Source of the DNA: Clostridium hydrogeniformans DSM 21757
GTDB lineage: Bacteria; Bacillota; Clostridia; Clostridiales; Clostridiaceae
Reading direction: 5' to 3'
Length of the DNA stretch: 64,000 nt
Assembly: GCF_000686705.1 (NCBI RefSeq)
Contig: NZ_JMLJ01000013.1
Location: forward strand, 78,282 to 142,281
The notes beneath the pieces were generated by a model. It saw nothing but the letters and a program-made list of their open reading frames with translations. It was not told the DNA's origin and searched no databases. This document shows, one piece after another, positions 42,564 to 51,125 of the stretch. Every line of letters begins with the position of its first letter. Within the stretch, counting starts at the first letter, position 1. The position numbers and the translations under genes are program-made.

Positions 42564-42576
42564 AGTAAACGTTTCA
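42564..42576 (+). promoter_or_regulatory. Possible LacI/CcpA-type operator
   Basis: AGTAAACGTTTCA has the central TAAACGTTT symmetry of LacI-family sites and partly fits the cre consensus. Flanked by AAATGCT (42552) and AGCATTT (42585). Otherwise the 540-bp gap 42217-42757 is AT-rich without coding content apart from the palindrome at 42621. Confidence 0.3.
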
Positions 42577-42620
42577 ATTTAGAGAGCATTTATATATAAT
42601 AAAAATAAGCTTATATAATC

Positions 42621-42637
42621 AAGTCATCAGATGACTT
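42621..42637. promoter_or_regulatory. Perfect 17-bp palindrome before the GntR gene
   Basis: AAGTCATC-A-GATGACTT is perfect, six bases before a TATAAT -10-like element (42643). Probably the operator through which the GntR regulator controls its own operon. Confidence 0.6.
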
Positions 42638-42757
42638 TATGTTATAATATTATTATGACTTTATGGTTTATTTATCTTTTTATTTTAGAACCTTATAATT
42701 TACACTATAATAGAAGTAATTAAAACTTTAGATGTTTACGATTATAAGGAGAATGAT

Positions 42758-43507
42758 ATGAAAGAAATTAAAATAAAGAGAATAAATAAGGTAACTGCAG
42801 TACAGAAAGCTTTAGAAAATCTTAGAGAGTATATAAAAAATACAGAAAATAAGTTTCTACCATCAGAGGATGAGCTTTCTAATTCTTTAGGAGTCAGCAG
42901 ATTAACAGTTAGGGAGGCTATAACTGTTTTAGAAAGGGAGGGGATTGTCTCAAGAATTCAAGGAAAAGGAACATTAATTAATTCTTTTATAACAAAATTA
43001 GAAAATAGAATAGACTTTGGAAGTGATATTGAAGGATGCCTAAAAGAAAATGGCTATGATGTTCATTTTCAGGTGGAATACATGAAATATAGAACTGGTA
43101 ATGAGAATGAGATAATAAAGATGAATTTAAGCCCAGGGGATACTATCTTGGAGGTAAAGAAACTACTTTATGCAAATGAAGAAGTTGCAGCTGTATATGT
43201 AGATAGAATACCTGAAAAGCTTTTAGAAATTAAGGACTTCTCAAAGGAAGACTTAATTCCATCTATTTTTCCAACAGTTGAAAACCTTTGCCAGTGTTCT
43301 ATAACTCATGATGTGGTCCATATATATCCTTGCGTAGCTAATAAGGATTTATCAATGGACTTTAATGTTTCCTTAAATGCACCTATTCTTGGGTTTGAGG
43401 TTTTTGAATATACTTCTCAGGGAGATATAGTTATGTATAATACAGAATATTATACAGACAAATTTATACGATTTACTCTTTGTAGAAACGTAGCCTATAA
43501 AGCATAG
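42758..43507 (+). CDS. GntR/HutC-family regulator of the purine-deaminase operon
   Basis: 249 aa. N-terminal GntR helix-turn-helix (KFLPSEDELSNSLGVSRLTVREAITVLEREGIVSRIQGKGT), then a UTRA ligand domain with GDTILEVKKLLYANEEVAAVYVDRIP and NTEYYTDKFIRFTL. HutC-type repressors sense small metabolites. It heads an operon with a YczE-type membrane protein and an 8-oxoguanine deaminase, so a purine or related base could be the ligand. ATG after AAGGAGA. Confidence 0.9.
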   Translation: MKEIKIKRINKVTAVQKALENLREYIKNTENKFLPSEDELSNSLGVSRLTVREAITVLEREGIVSRIQGKGTLINSFITKLENRIDFGSDIEGCLKENGYDVHFQVEYMKYRTGNENEIIKMNLSPGDTILEVKKLLYANEEVAAVYVDRIPEKLLEIKDFSKEDLIPSIFPTVENLCQCSITHDVVHIYPCVANKDLSMDFNVSLNAPILGFEVFEYTSQGDIVMYNTEYYTDKFIRFTLCRNVAYKA

Positions 43508-43577
43508 TTTATATAAGCTTAAGATATTTTTTCATAGACTATAGGGGAGTTTATTTATATCTTAAGGGGGAATTATT

Positions 43578-44264
43578 ATGATAAAGGAAAAGCTTAATTT
43601 GTATCAATGGGTAAGTAGAATAGTAATCAATATTTTAGGATTATTTTTATGTGGTTTAGGTATAGTTTTAGCAGTTCAATGTGGAGTTGGAGCGAGTCCT
43701 TGGGATGTGCTTCAAGTGGGAATGACTAATTATATACCTATTACTTTAGGACAAGCATCACAAATAATTGCTTTTATATTGCTTATTTTTACTTGGTATA
43801 AAGGGGTGATACCTGGAGTTGGTACTATTTTAAATGCTTATTTTATAGGGTTTTTTATAGATGTTGTTTTTAAATTTGGGATAAATACACCTGAAACCTT
43901 ATTTATGCAATTAATAATGCTATTCTCAAGTATAATAATTTTTGGTTTTGGAATAGTTATATCTTTGAAAACCAGAATAGGGGTAGGCTCAAGGGATGCT
44001 CTAATGGAGTATTTAATAACTAGGACAAAAGTTTCAGTAATATATATAAGAGCAGCATTAGAAATTTTTGCTTTAATTGGAGGATTAATTCTTAAGGGTC
44101 CTTTTGGATTTGGGACTGTTATAGCTGCACTTTCTCTTGGTTATGCTATTAAATTTGCAGCTAAGGTCCTTAAATATGATTTTGATACAAAAAATCATTA
44201 CACCTTTAAGGATATACTTATAAATAGTAAAAGAGAAAAAAGCAATATGAATCTTAACAATTAG
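43578..44264 (+). CDS. YczE/YyaS/YitT-type membrane protein
   Basis: 228-aa integral membrane protein, about six helices. Motifs: GLFLCGLGIVLAVQCGVGASPWDVLQVG, GVGTILNAYFIGFFIDV and GVGSRDALMEYL, the GxGxxPWD / GxGTxxxA / GxGSRDAL repeat pattern of YczE-like proteins. Possible transporter; function is not established. Lies 12 bp before the deaminase gene, so it may import or export the deaminase substrate or product. Confidence 0.82.
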   Translation: MIKEKLNLYQWVSRIVINILGLFLCGLGIVLAVQCGVGASPWDVLQVGMTNYIPITLGQASQIIAFILLIFTWYKGVIPGVGTILNAYFIGFFIDVVFKFGINTPETLFMQLIMLFSSIIIFGFGIVISLKTRIGVGSRDALMEYLITRTKVSVIYIRAALEIFALIGGLILKGPFGFGTVIAALSLGYAIKFAAKVLKYDFDTKNHYTFKDILINSKREKSNMNLNN

Positions 44265-44276
44265 GGGGTATTAGAG

Positions 44277-45638
44277 ATGTCAAAGAAGTTATTAATAAAA
44301 AATATAAGAAGTTTAGTAACCTGTGATAAGGAGGATAATGTTTTTAAAAATGTTAATTTATACTCTGAGGATGGAATAATAAAATATATAGGTAAAGATA
44401 TATTTGAAGCAGATGAAGTTATAGATGGAAAGGATATGATAGTATATCCAGGACTTATAAATACTCATCACCATTTATATCAGACATTTACAAGGAATTT
44501 GCCTAAAGTTCAAAATATGGAACTATTTGATTGGCTTATAACTCTTTATGAAATATGGAAGGGATTAGACTCTGAAACCATAAGGTACAGTTCTTTAGTT
44601 GGAATGGGTGAGCTTATGAAGAGTGGATGTACGACTTGCTTTGATCATCATTATGTTTTTCCAAAGGATGCTAGTGAGGAACTTATAGATGTTCAATTTG
44701 GAGCTGCTACAGAACTTGGAATAAGAATGCATGCTTCAAGAGGAAGTATGTCATTAAGTAAAAAGGACGGAGGACTTCCTCCAGATTCAGTGGTGCAGTC
44801 CATAGACAAAATACTATATGATTCTGAGAGATTAGTTAAGAAGTACCATGATAGAAAAGATTTTTCCATGAGACAAGTTGTTTTAGCACCTTGTTCTCCC
44901 TTTAGTGTAACAGGAGATCTTATGAAAGAATCTGCAAATCTTGCCAGGGATCTTGGAGTTAGATTACACACTCATTTAGCTGAGACAAAGGATGAAGAGA
45001 AATTTACCTTAGAAAAGTTTGGCATGAGGCCTCTTGAATATATGGAAAGCTTAGGATGGATAGGTGAAGATGTATGGTATGCCCATGGTATACATTTTAA
45101 TGATGATGAGCTTAAAAGATTAGCAGATACTAAAACAGGGGTAGCACATTGTCCTATATCAAATATGAAACTATCCTCAGGTATAGCAAGAATTCCAGAA
45201 ATGCTTAAATTAGATGTTCCTGTAGGACTTGCAGTAGATGGAAGTGCTAGTAATGATGGATCAAATCTATTAGAAGAGCTTAGGGTTTCATATCTTCTTC
45301 ATAGGTTAAATTCTAGTAAAAATGCTCCAACAGGTTATGATATTTTAAAGATAGCTACAAAGGGAAGTGCTAGAATACTTGGAAGAAATGATATTGGAGA
45401 GCTTTCTGTAGGAAAGGCAACAGACTTATTTATGATAAATACTAATAGGCTAGAGCTTGTGGGAACTCAATATGACCCTAAATCAGTTCTTGGAACTGTT
45501 GGTATAAAAGGAGCTGTAGACTATACTGTAGTAAATGGTAATGTGGTAGTTAAGGATGGAAAACTTGTATCAATAGACGAGGAAAAGATAACAAGAGAAG
45601 CTAACTTAGCTGTAGAAAAATTAATAAATAAGGCTTAA
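44277..45638 (+). CDS. 8-oxoguanine deaminase-like amidohydrolase
   Basis: 453-aa cytoplasmic metal-dependent deaminase. The barrel motifs are all present: NTHHHLYQTFTRN (metal His pair and the 8-oxoguanine-deaminase/AtzB branch signature), HTHLAETKDEE, YAHGIHFND and the metal Asp in LAVDGSASNDGSN. This branch converts 8-oxoguanine to uric acid; ordinary guanine deaminases have a different first motif. Last gene of the GntR operon with a strong terminator. Hydroxyatrazine-type activity is the alternative within the branch. Confidence 0.82.
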   Translation: MSKKLLIKNIRSLVTCDKEDNVFKNVNLYSEDGIIKYIGKDIFEADEVIDGKDMIVYPGLINTHHHLYQTFTRNLPKVQNMELFDWLITLYEIWKGLDSETIRYSSLVGMGELMKSGCTTCFDHHYVFPKDASEELIDVQFGAATELGIRMHASRGSMSLSKKDGGLPPDSVVQSIDKILYDSERLVKKYHDRKDFSMRQVVLAPCSPFSVTGDLMKESANLARDLGVRLHTHLAETKDEEKFTLEKFGMRPLEYMESLGWIGEDVWYAHGIHFNDDELKRLADTKTGVAHCPISNMKLSSGIARIPEMLKLDVPVGLAVDGSASNDGSNLLEELRVSYLLHRLNSSKNAPTGYDILKIATKGSARILGRNDIGELSVGKATDLFMINTNRLELVGTQYDPKSVLGTVGIKGAVDYTVVNGNVVVKDGKLVSIDEEKITREANLAVEKLINKA

Positions 45639-45642
45639 GTAT

Positions 45643-45695
45643 AAATGATAAAAACCACCTTTAAGAGTTTGACTTTTAGGTGGTTTTTATCATTT
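45643..45695 (+). terminator. Terminator of the GntR-YczE-deaminase operon
   Basis: 18-bp perfect stem (AAATGATAAAAACCACCT with its complement) and 17-base loop. Confidence 0.9.
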
Positions 45696-45699
45696 ATTC

Positions 45700-45804
45700 C
45701 ATAGGATTTTAAGTTTTAAAATTAACTTATATATTTATTTAAAGAAAGATAAGTCAAAGGTGTTTTTTATTGATAGGTTAAGAGGGGGTATTAAACCCTT
45801 ATAA
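45700..45804. repeat. Dispersed ~100-bp element, copy C
   Basis: CATAGGATTTTAAG start, TTAACTTATATA (45722) and TGATAGGTTAA (45771) in the places of the two conserved blocks at the same 38-base spacing, end AAACCCTTATA. Shares AAGAAAGATAA with copy B. More diverged than copies A and B. Confidence 0.6.
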
Positions 45805-45925
45805 AGTTAACTTTGGTTAATCTAAGATATTAGATTATAAAATCCTAGATTAATATAAATAATGTAATATAATATATTGTAATAGATTACAATTATATTT
45901 AAGAGTTAAATTAGGGGGTATTTTT

Positions 45926-47146
45926 TTGAACAATAGGTTTTGGCTTAGAAATGTTTTATTAGAAGATGGATTTAATGAAAATAATGAAGGGGTTAAGACT
46001 ACCATAACTAATGAATACAATATATTAGTTGAGAATGGAAAAATAATTAAAATTCAAAAGGAAAAAATTCAGGAATATGAGGATGAAGTTATAAATGTAG
46101 GGGGACTTTTAGCCTTACCATCCTTCACAGATAATCATATACATTTAGATAAGGGACACTTTGGAGGGCAGTGGAAGGCTTGCACACCTTTTAAGGGAGT
46201 AGCAGATAGAATAATAGAGGAAGAAGGATTTTTAGAAAAATTTCTTCCAGAAACTACTTATAGAGCAGAAGAACTTTTAAAATTAATAACAACTAATGGA
46301 GTTACACATGCTAGAGTTCACTGTAATGTGGATCCTGTTATTGGGCTTAAAAACTTAGAAAAAGTTAAAGAGGCCCTTGAAAATTTTAAAGATAAGATAA
46401 CTTATGAATTAGTGGCTTTCCCACAGCATGGACTACTAAGAAGTAATTCTACTAATCTTATGAAGGATGCTATGAGATGGGGAGCTAACGTAGTTGGAGG
46501 TTTGGATCCTGCAACTATTGATGGAAAGATAGAAAAGTCTCTTGAAACTATGATGGATATGGCAGTAGAGTTTAATTCAGATGTAGATATACATATACAT
46601 GATGGAGGAAATTTAGGTGTTTATACTATTAATAGGTTATTAGATCTTACTGAAGAGGCTAGATGGCAAGGCAGAGTCAATGTAAGCCATGGTTTTTGTA
46701 TGGGAAATGGACCAGAAGAGGAAGTAAGAGATTTAATAGATAGATTAGCATCATTAAATGTAAGTGTTGCAAGTACTTGTCCTATAGATGCACCTACTCC
46801 GCCAATACCATTACTATATGAAAGAGGAGTAAAAACCTATATAGTTAATGATAATATAAATGATCACTGGAGTCCTTTCGGTACAGGAGACTTAGTCCAA
46901 AAAGCTAGTAGAATGGCAGAAAAGTTCTTTTGGATTGATGAGTATTCTTTAACAAGGGCATTAGGATTTATAACTAATGGAAGGACACCATTAGATGAAA
47001 AAGGAGAGAGGGTTTGGCCTAAAATAGGAGAGGAAGCTAATATAGTATTTATAGACGCTTCTTGCTCAGCAGAGGTTATAGCTAGAAGAAAGCCAAGACA
47101 TGCTGTTATGTTTAAGGGTAACCTGGTTTCAGGTAAGTTAAATTGA
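45926..47146 (+). CDS. CodA-like deaminase (amidohydrolase family)
   Basis: 406-aa metal-dependent hydrolase similar to cytosine deaminase. Metal motif FTDNHIHLDKG, then IHIHDGGN, VSHGFCMGNG and the late NDNINDHWSPFGTGDL corresponding to the metal Asp region of CodA. Relatives deaminate cytosine, isocytosine or oxidised pyrimidines. TTG start at 45926 seven bases from AGGGGG; the TTG and the intervening dispersed repeat separate it from the oxopurine operon, so it is its own unit. Together they suggest damaged-base salvage. Confidence 0.82.
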   Translation: MNNRFWLRNVLLEDGFNENNEGVKTTITNEYNILVENGKIIKIQKEKIQEYEDEVINVGGLLALPSFTDNHIHLDKGHFGGQWKACTPFKGVADRIIEEEGFLEKFLPETTYRAEELLKLITTNGVTHARVHCNVDPVIGLKNLEKVKEALENFKDKITYELVAFPQHGLLRSNSTNLMKDAMRWGANVVGGLDPATIDGKIEKSLETMMDMAVEFNSDVDIHIHDGGNLGVYTINRLLDLTEEARWQGRVNVSHGFCMGNGPEEEVRDLIDRLASLNVSVASTCPIDAPTPPIPLLYERGVKTYIVNDNINDHWSPFGTGDLVQKASRMAEKFFWIDEYSLTRALGFITNGRTPLDEKGERVWPKIGEEANIVFIDASCSAEVIARRKPRHAVMFKGNLVSGKLN

Positions 47147-47322
47147 TAGAAAATAATGAAAATTATTGCAAATATAGTTGAAAATTCTAACACTTAATGG
47201 TAAAATGATTTCATGCTTTAAATTAAGATATAAAAGCATAAGATTTTTAATGTTAACATTCCTCTAAAAAAGAAATGTTAAACAATTTAAGATCTTATTA
47301 TAACCCGAGGAGGAATGTTAAA

Positions 47323-47487
47323 ATGGCAGATAAGACTATCGTATGTAAGGATTGTGAAAAGGACTTTATATTCACTGAAGGAGAGCAAGCGTTCTACAAG
47401 GAAAAAGGATTCGAAAATGAGCCACAAAGATGTCCAGATTGTAGAAGAGCTAGAAAGCAACAAAACAACAGAGGATTCAGAAGATAA
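47323..47487 (+). CDS. Small zinc-ribbon protein
   Basis: 54 aa. MADKTIVCKDCEKDFIFTEG ... CPDCRRARKQQNNRGFRR gives two CxxC knuckles separated by an aromatic stretch, then an arginine-rich tail likely to bind RNA or DNA. Matches the small probable-zinc-ribbon family common in clostridia. ATG 47323 follows GAGGAGGA; an open frame to 47275 upstream lacks a ribosome site. Short terminator follows. Confidence 0.83.
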   Translation: MADKTIVCKDCEKDFIFTEGEQAFYKEKGFENEPQRCPDCRRARKQQNNRGFRR

Positions 47488-47503
47488 TAAGATTTTTATC
47501 TTT

Positions 47504-47536
47504 AAACCCTATAGATATATCTATAGGGTTTTTTGC
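47504..47536 (+). terminator. Terminator of the zinc-ribbon gene
   Basis: AAACCCTATAG / CTATAGGGTTT stem with six-base loop and T6. Confidence 0.92.
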
Positions 47537-47715
47537 TATGAATTTATATAATACAGAATAATATAAAGTTATATATAAAAGTTTCTAGGAAACATAATGG
47601 TTATAGGGATTTTAATAAGTAAAAGCTAATGGTTGTTATTAGGAAAGATATAGTATTATTAATATTTTAAAAAGTTATAATGGAAGGGGGATATAAATAA
47701 TAACGGGGTGAGTGT

Positions 47716-48564
47716 ATGGAAAGAAAAGATAAAATAACAAAACTTAAAGGGGAAGGCTTTTTACTTCAAAGTGACAATGATTACTATTCCTTAAGATTTA
47801 TCTCAAAGGCTGGAAATATGACCACTGAAGAAATGAAGGGCATAAGTGAAATAGCAGATAAATATGGTAGGGGATATATTGGCTTCACTACTAGGTTATG
47901 TGTAGAAGTGCCATGGATAAAGGAAAGTGATATTGATAAAGTAAGAGAGGAAGCCTTAAGGCTTGGATTAAGACACGGTGGAACTGGTAAAAAATTAAGA
48001 CCACTAGTAGCATGTAAGGGTACAGTGTGTTTACATGGAAACATAGATACTCAAGGGATATGTAATAGTTTAGCTAATGAACACTTTGCAGAGGATACTC
48101 CATCTAAGTGTAAAATAGGAATAGCAGGGTGTGCTAACAATTGTTCGAAAGCTAATTTAAATGATATAGGTATAATAGGAATTACTTCACCTAAATTTAA
48201 TTACTCTAAATGTATTGGCTGTGGAAGATGTGTAAAGTTTTGCAGGCAAGGAGCTCTCGAAGTTAAAGAAGGAGCTATAGTTTTTCATGAAGAAAAATGT
48301 GTAGACTGTGGAAACTGTTTTAGGGCATGTAAATTAGGAGCTGTAGAAGCAAAGGAAACAGGTTGTCATATATACATTGGAGGAAGATTTGGAAGGTCTT
48401 ATAGATTTGGAACAAACCTCGGAAGAGCATTTTCAGAGGATGAAATAGAGTCAGTAGTTAGAAAAATACTTACTTCATATAGGACTATGGGAAATCCAGG
48501 AGAAAGAATATGTCACGTTATAGAGAGGGTAGGAGAAGAGAAATTTATATCTTCAATAATATAG
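47716..48564 (+). CDS. AsrC-like siroheme/[4Fe-4S] sulfite or nitrite reductase with two ferredoxin motifs
   Basis: 282 aa. N-terminal NiR/SiR half-domain (GYIGFTTRLCVEVPWIK), then the siroheme-cluster cysteines in ACKGTVCLHGNIDTQG and IGIAGCANNCSKANLNDIG, then two [4Fe-4S] motifs CIGCGRCVKFC and CVDCGNCFRAC. This is the layout of AsrC, catalytic subunit of anaerobic sulfite reductase. No asrA or asrB gene is adjacent, so it works alone or with partners elsewhere. ATG after GGGGTGAG. Confidence 0.85.
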   Translation: MERKDKITKLKGEGFLLQSDNDYYSLRFISKAGNMTTEEMKGISEIADKYGRGYIGFTTRLCVEVPWIKESDIDKVREEALRLGLRHGGTGKKLRPLVACKGTVCLHGNIDTQGICNSLANEHFAEDTPSKCKIGIAGCANNCSKANLNDIGIIGITSPKFNYSKCIGCGRCVKFCRQGALEVKEGAIVFHEEKCVDCGNCFRACKLGAVEAKETGCHIYIGGRFGRSYRFGTNLGRAFSEDEIESVVRKILTSYRTMGNPGERICHVIERVGEEKFISSII

Positions 48565-48603
48565 CCTAAAGTAAACATGAATAATACTTTATAGGTTAGG
48601 GAT

Positions 48604-48676
48604 AAAAGTTATATGTATTAGTTATAATTATAGATATTATATATCTATATACTAGTACATATAACTTTTTGTTTTT
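48604..48676 (+). terminator. Large-loop terminator after the AsrC-like gene
   Basis: AAAAGTTATATGTA pairs with TACATATAACTTTTT across 38 bases that contain a further TATAGATAT palindrome; T-rich tail. Confidence 0.65.
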
Positions 48677-48842
48677 TATAGAGTTTATGAGTATAATAAT
48701 TACTTTTAGGCTAGGAATGAAATAAAATAAGTGTTAATTGGGATTATTTAAAATTTATATGGATTAAAACATTATTTAAATTAAGTTTAATGATATAATT
48801 CCATTATATAGGATAAATTTAATTATAGAAGGAGTTGAACAG

Positions 48843-49784
48843 ATGCAGAAAAAATGTCTTATTACCTTTGGAGTTAAGGATAAGTATAAAAAAGATATAG
48901 AGGCTTTAGGATACGAAGTATTTTATGAAAAGGAAAATTCTATAGAGTTTAAGCCTTATATGGAGGATATAGAGGTATTAGTTTGCTATAACCCTTTTGA
49001 CAGATTAGATATATCAAAAATGAAAAATTTAAAATGGATACAATTATCTAGTGTTGGATTTGATCAGGTACCCAAAAATCATATAAGAAACCTAACAATT
49101 ACAAATAATAAGGGTGGATATGGAATACCTATGGGAGAGTGGATAATCCTTAATATTCTAGAATTATATAAGAGAAGATTTTATTCTTATAAAAATAAAG
49201 AGAAGAAAAAGTGGCATATGGATTTTAAAGTTAGGGAGATTTTCGGGAAAACCATAGGGTTTATAGGTACTGGATCCATTGCCAAAGAGGCAGCAAAAAG
49301 ATTACAAGGGTTTGGTACAAAAGTTATAGGGGTTAACACTAAGGGAACTCAAGTAGAACTTTTTAATCATTGTTATCCTATGGAGGATTTAGATAAGGTC
49401 TTGAGGGAGAGTGATGTTATAGTAGTAACCCTACCTTACACAAAAGAAACTCATCATTGTATAAATAAAAATAAGCTTAATATGATGAAGGAGGATGCTA
49501 TATTTATAAATATTTCCAGGGGGTCAATAGTTAAGGAAGAGGATTTAATAGAACATCTAAAGCAAGGCAAACTACTTGGAGCAGCATTAGATGTTTTCGA
49601 GGAGGAACCCCTTAAAGAAAATAGTCCTCTTTGGAATATAGATAATGTAGTTATAACTTGTCACAATTCTTGGATATCTGAAACCATGGACGAAAGAAGA
49701 TGGAATCTTTACTTTGAGAATCTTAAAAGGTATATGGAAGGAAATGAATTATTAAATTTAGTTGATATAACTAGAGGTTATTAA
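48843..49784 (+). CDS. D-isomer-specific 2-hydroxyacid dehydrogenase
   Basis: 313 aa, third of its family here. Short N-terminal substrate half, NAD motif GFIGTGSIA, catalytic Arg in NISRGS, Glu in FEEEP, His in ITCHNSW (usual TPH replaced by TCH). GGYGIPMGEWIILNIL marks the phosphoglycerate-dehydrogenase-like branch of short members. Preceded by GAAGGAG. It ends just before the promoter of a MerR regulator. Substrate unknown. Confidence 0.84.
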   Translation: MQKKCLITFGVKDKYKKDIEALGYEVFYEKENSIEFKPYMEDIEVLVCYNPFDRLDISKMKNLKWIQLSSVGFDQVPKNHIRNLTITNNKGGYGIPMGEWIILNILELYKRRFYSYKNKEKKKWHMDFKVREIFGKTIGFIGTGSIAKEAAKRLQGFGTKVIGVNTKGTQVELFNHCYPMEDLDKVLRESDVIVVTLPYTKETHHCINKNKLNMMKEDAIFINISRGSIVKEEDLIEHLKQGKLLGAALDVFEEEPLKENSPLWNIDNVVITCHNSWISETMDERRWNLYFENLKRYMEGNELLNLVDITRGY

Positions 49785-49787
49785 GAC

Positions 49788-49818
49788 TTGACTTATTCTG
49801 TCAAAGGTATTTTACTAT
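49788..49818 (+). promoter_or_regulatory. MerR-type promoter with 19-bp spacer
   Basis: TTGACT (49788), 19-bp spacer, TACTAT (49813). The dyad TTGAC-N7-GTCAA (49788-49804) covers the -35 and the first half of the spacer, so it differs from the centred dyad at 26602. It is immediately upstream of the MerR gene at 49859, suggesting autoregulation. Confidence 0.5.
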
Positions 49819-49858
49819 TAACTTATAGGTATATCTAAGAATATGGAGGTGATTACCT

Positions 49859-50794
49859 TTGAATATAACCAAGGCGTCTAGAATAACAGGTTTAACTAAG
49901 AGACAACTAAGGTTTTATGAAGATGAGGGATTAATAAATCCGGAAAAAAATAAAAATAATGGCCAAAGAATTTATGAAGATAAGGATTTGAAAATAGCTA
50001 AGCTAATAGATGGATTAAGTATATTAGGATTTAGCATTAAAATTATAAAAGAGTTAATAGGTAATGGAATAAGGTTAATTGAAGCTATAAAAGAAAGGTT
50101 AAGTTCATTAAATATAAGTGCTGAAGATTCTAAAATAATAAATAATATTATTTCTGATATAGAAGATGTATGGAATAAAGACAAGGAAATTGTAATAGAA
50201 TATGTAATGAAAATAGTGGATATTATAGAAAAGAAGAAAGAAGAAATGGATGAGGAGTATATAAATTATAAGCTTATAAGGTTTTTTCCGGGAAATTATG
50301 GAAAGCTTGTGATTTTCCAATTAGGACATTTTTTAAATATTAAATTAGATTCAGAAAATAAAAAGGAAGCTTTTAAAAAGGTAGTAAGGTATCTAGACAC
50401 TTTAAGCAATTATAAGATACCTAAGGATATGGATAACTTATTAGATACTTTAGACAAGGATATCTTATTAGAACTTAAAAAGGAGAAAAGAAATACAATT
50501 TTATCTGTTATTAATAATGATAGTATAGAGATAGAGAGGATTAAGGCAGGAATATTAGAATTTCTTAATAACGTAAGTAGTGACAAAAAGTATAGAGCTA
50601 TGTATTTAAAGAGCAAAAAGAGAAATAAGACCTTGGAAGATATGCTTAAGGAAAATGGAACCTATGAAGAATTTAAGGAATCCTTTAGAGTTTTAAGTAA
50701 AGAGTATGTAGCATACTTAAGTTCAGTGGAGAATATAGAAAGATCACTTAATATGTCCTATGATAAAGAAGGGGTTCCATATATTATAGGGTAA
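49859..50794 (+). CDS. MerR-family regulator with long unknown C-terminal domain
   Basis: 311 aa. Residues 1-70 are a MerR winged helix (ITKASRITGLTKRQLRFYEDEGLI, NGQRIYEDKDLKIAKLIDGLSILGF). The remaining ~240 residues, beginning with a charged helical stretch, do not resemble drug-binding, metal-binding or BmrR domains that I know; about residues 140-170 contain YKLIRFFPGNYGKLVIFQLGHFL. Ligand unknown. TTG start five bases after GGAGGTGAT. Monocistronic. Confidence 0.78.
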   Translation: MNITKASRITGLTKRQLRFYEDEGLINPEKNKNNGQRIYEDKDLKIAKLIDGLSILGFSIKIIKELIGNGIRLIEAIKERLSSLNISAEDSKIINNIISDIEDVWNKDKEIVIEYVMKIVDIIEKKKEEMDEEYINYKLIRFFPGNYGKLVIFQLGHFLNIKLDSENKKEAFKKVVRYLDTLSNYKIPKDMDNLLDTLDKDILLELKKEKRNTILSVINNDSIEIERIKAGILEFLNNVSSDKKYRAMYLKSKKRNKTLEDMLKENGTYEEFKESFRVLSKEYVAYLSSVENIERSLNMSYDKEGVPYIIG

Positions 50795-50888
50795 TGTAAG
50801 GTGTGAAAACTTTAAATATAATGATGGTATAATACTTTTAAGAGTGAAGTTTAAAGTTATTTAATATTTATTATGGAGGAAGGAAGCT

Positions 50889-51082
50889 ATGAAATGTCCT
50901 TATTGTAGGTCCGTAGACATACCTCTTTATAAGCGGATATTAAAGTCAGAGATAAGATGTTATAACTGTAGTAATATGATGGTTTTTTCTGAATTAAAAA
51001 GATTTTTAGCAGTATGTCCTTTTTGGGATTAGTGATTTCTTTATTATTACTTATAAGTATTAAACCTTCAAAAATAAATTAG
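50889..51082 (+). pseudogene. Zinc-ribbon / membrane-anchor small gene, probably frameshifted
   Basis: Frame one (50889-51032, 47 aa) is MKCPYCRSVDIPLYKRILKS... with CxxC and CYNC knuckles, ending LAVCPFWD-stop. In the next frame, MSFLGLVISLLLLISIKPSK (51014-51082) supplies the transmembrane helix that small zinc-ribbon membrane proteins normally carry after the knuckles. A single-base change near 51015 would join them. A ribosome site TATGGAGGAAGG precedes the ATG. Either a frameshifted gene, programmed slippage, or two short peptides. Confidence 0.5.
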
Positions 51083-51090
51083 ACTTATAT

Positions 51091-51125
51091 AAAAAAAGCT
51101 TAAGAATTTTTCTTAAGCTTTTTTT
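51091..51125 (+). terminator. Terminator after the zinc-ribbon remnant
   Basis: AAAAAAGCTTAAGAA / TTCTTAAGCTTTTTT hairpin with T run; presence of a good terminator supports transcription of the short gene upstream. Confidence 0.88.

Noticed and set aside
47315..47551. 78-aa frame overlapping the zinc-ribbon gene in another frame
   Set aside because: The zinc-ribbon frame has CxxC motifs and the correct ribosome site; the overlapping frame runs through the terminator and shows no motif.
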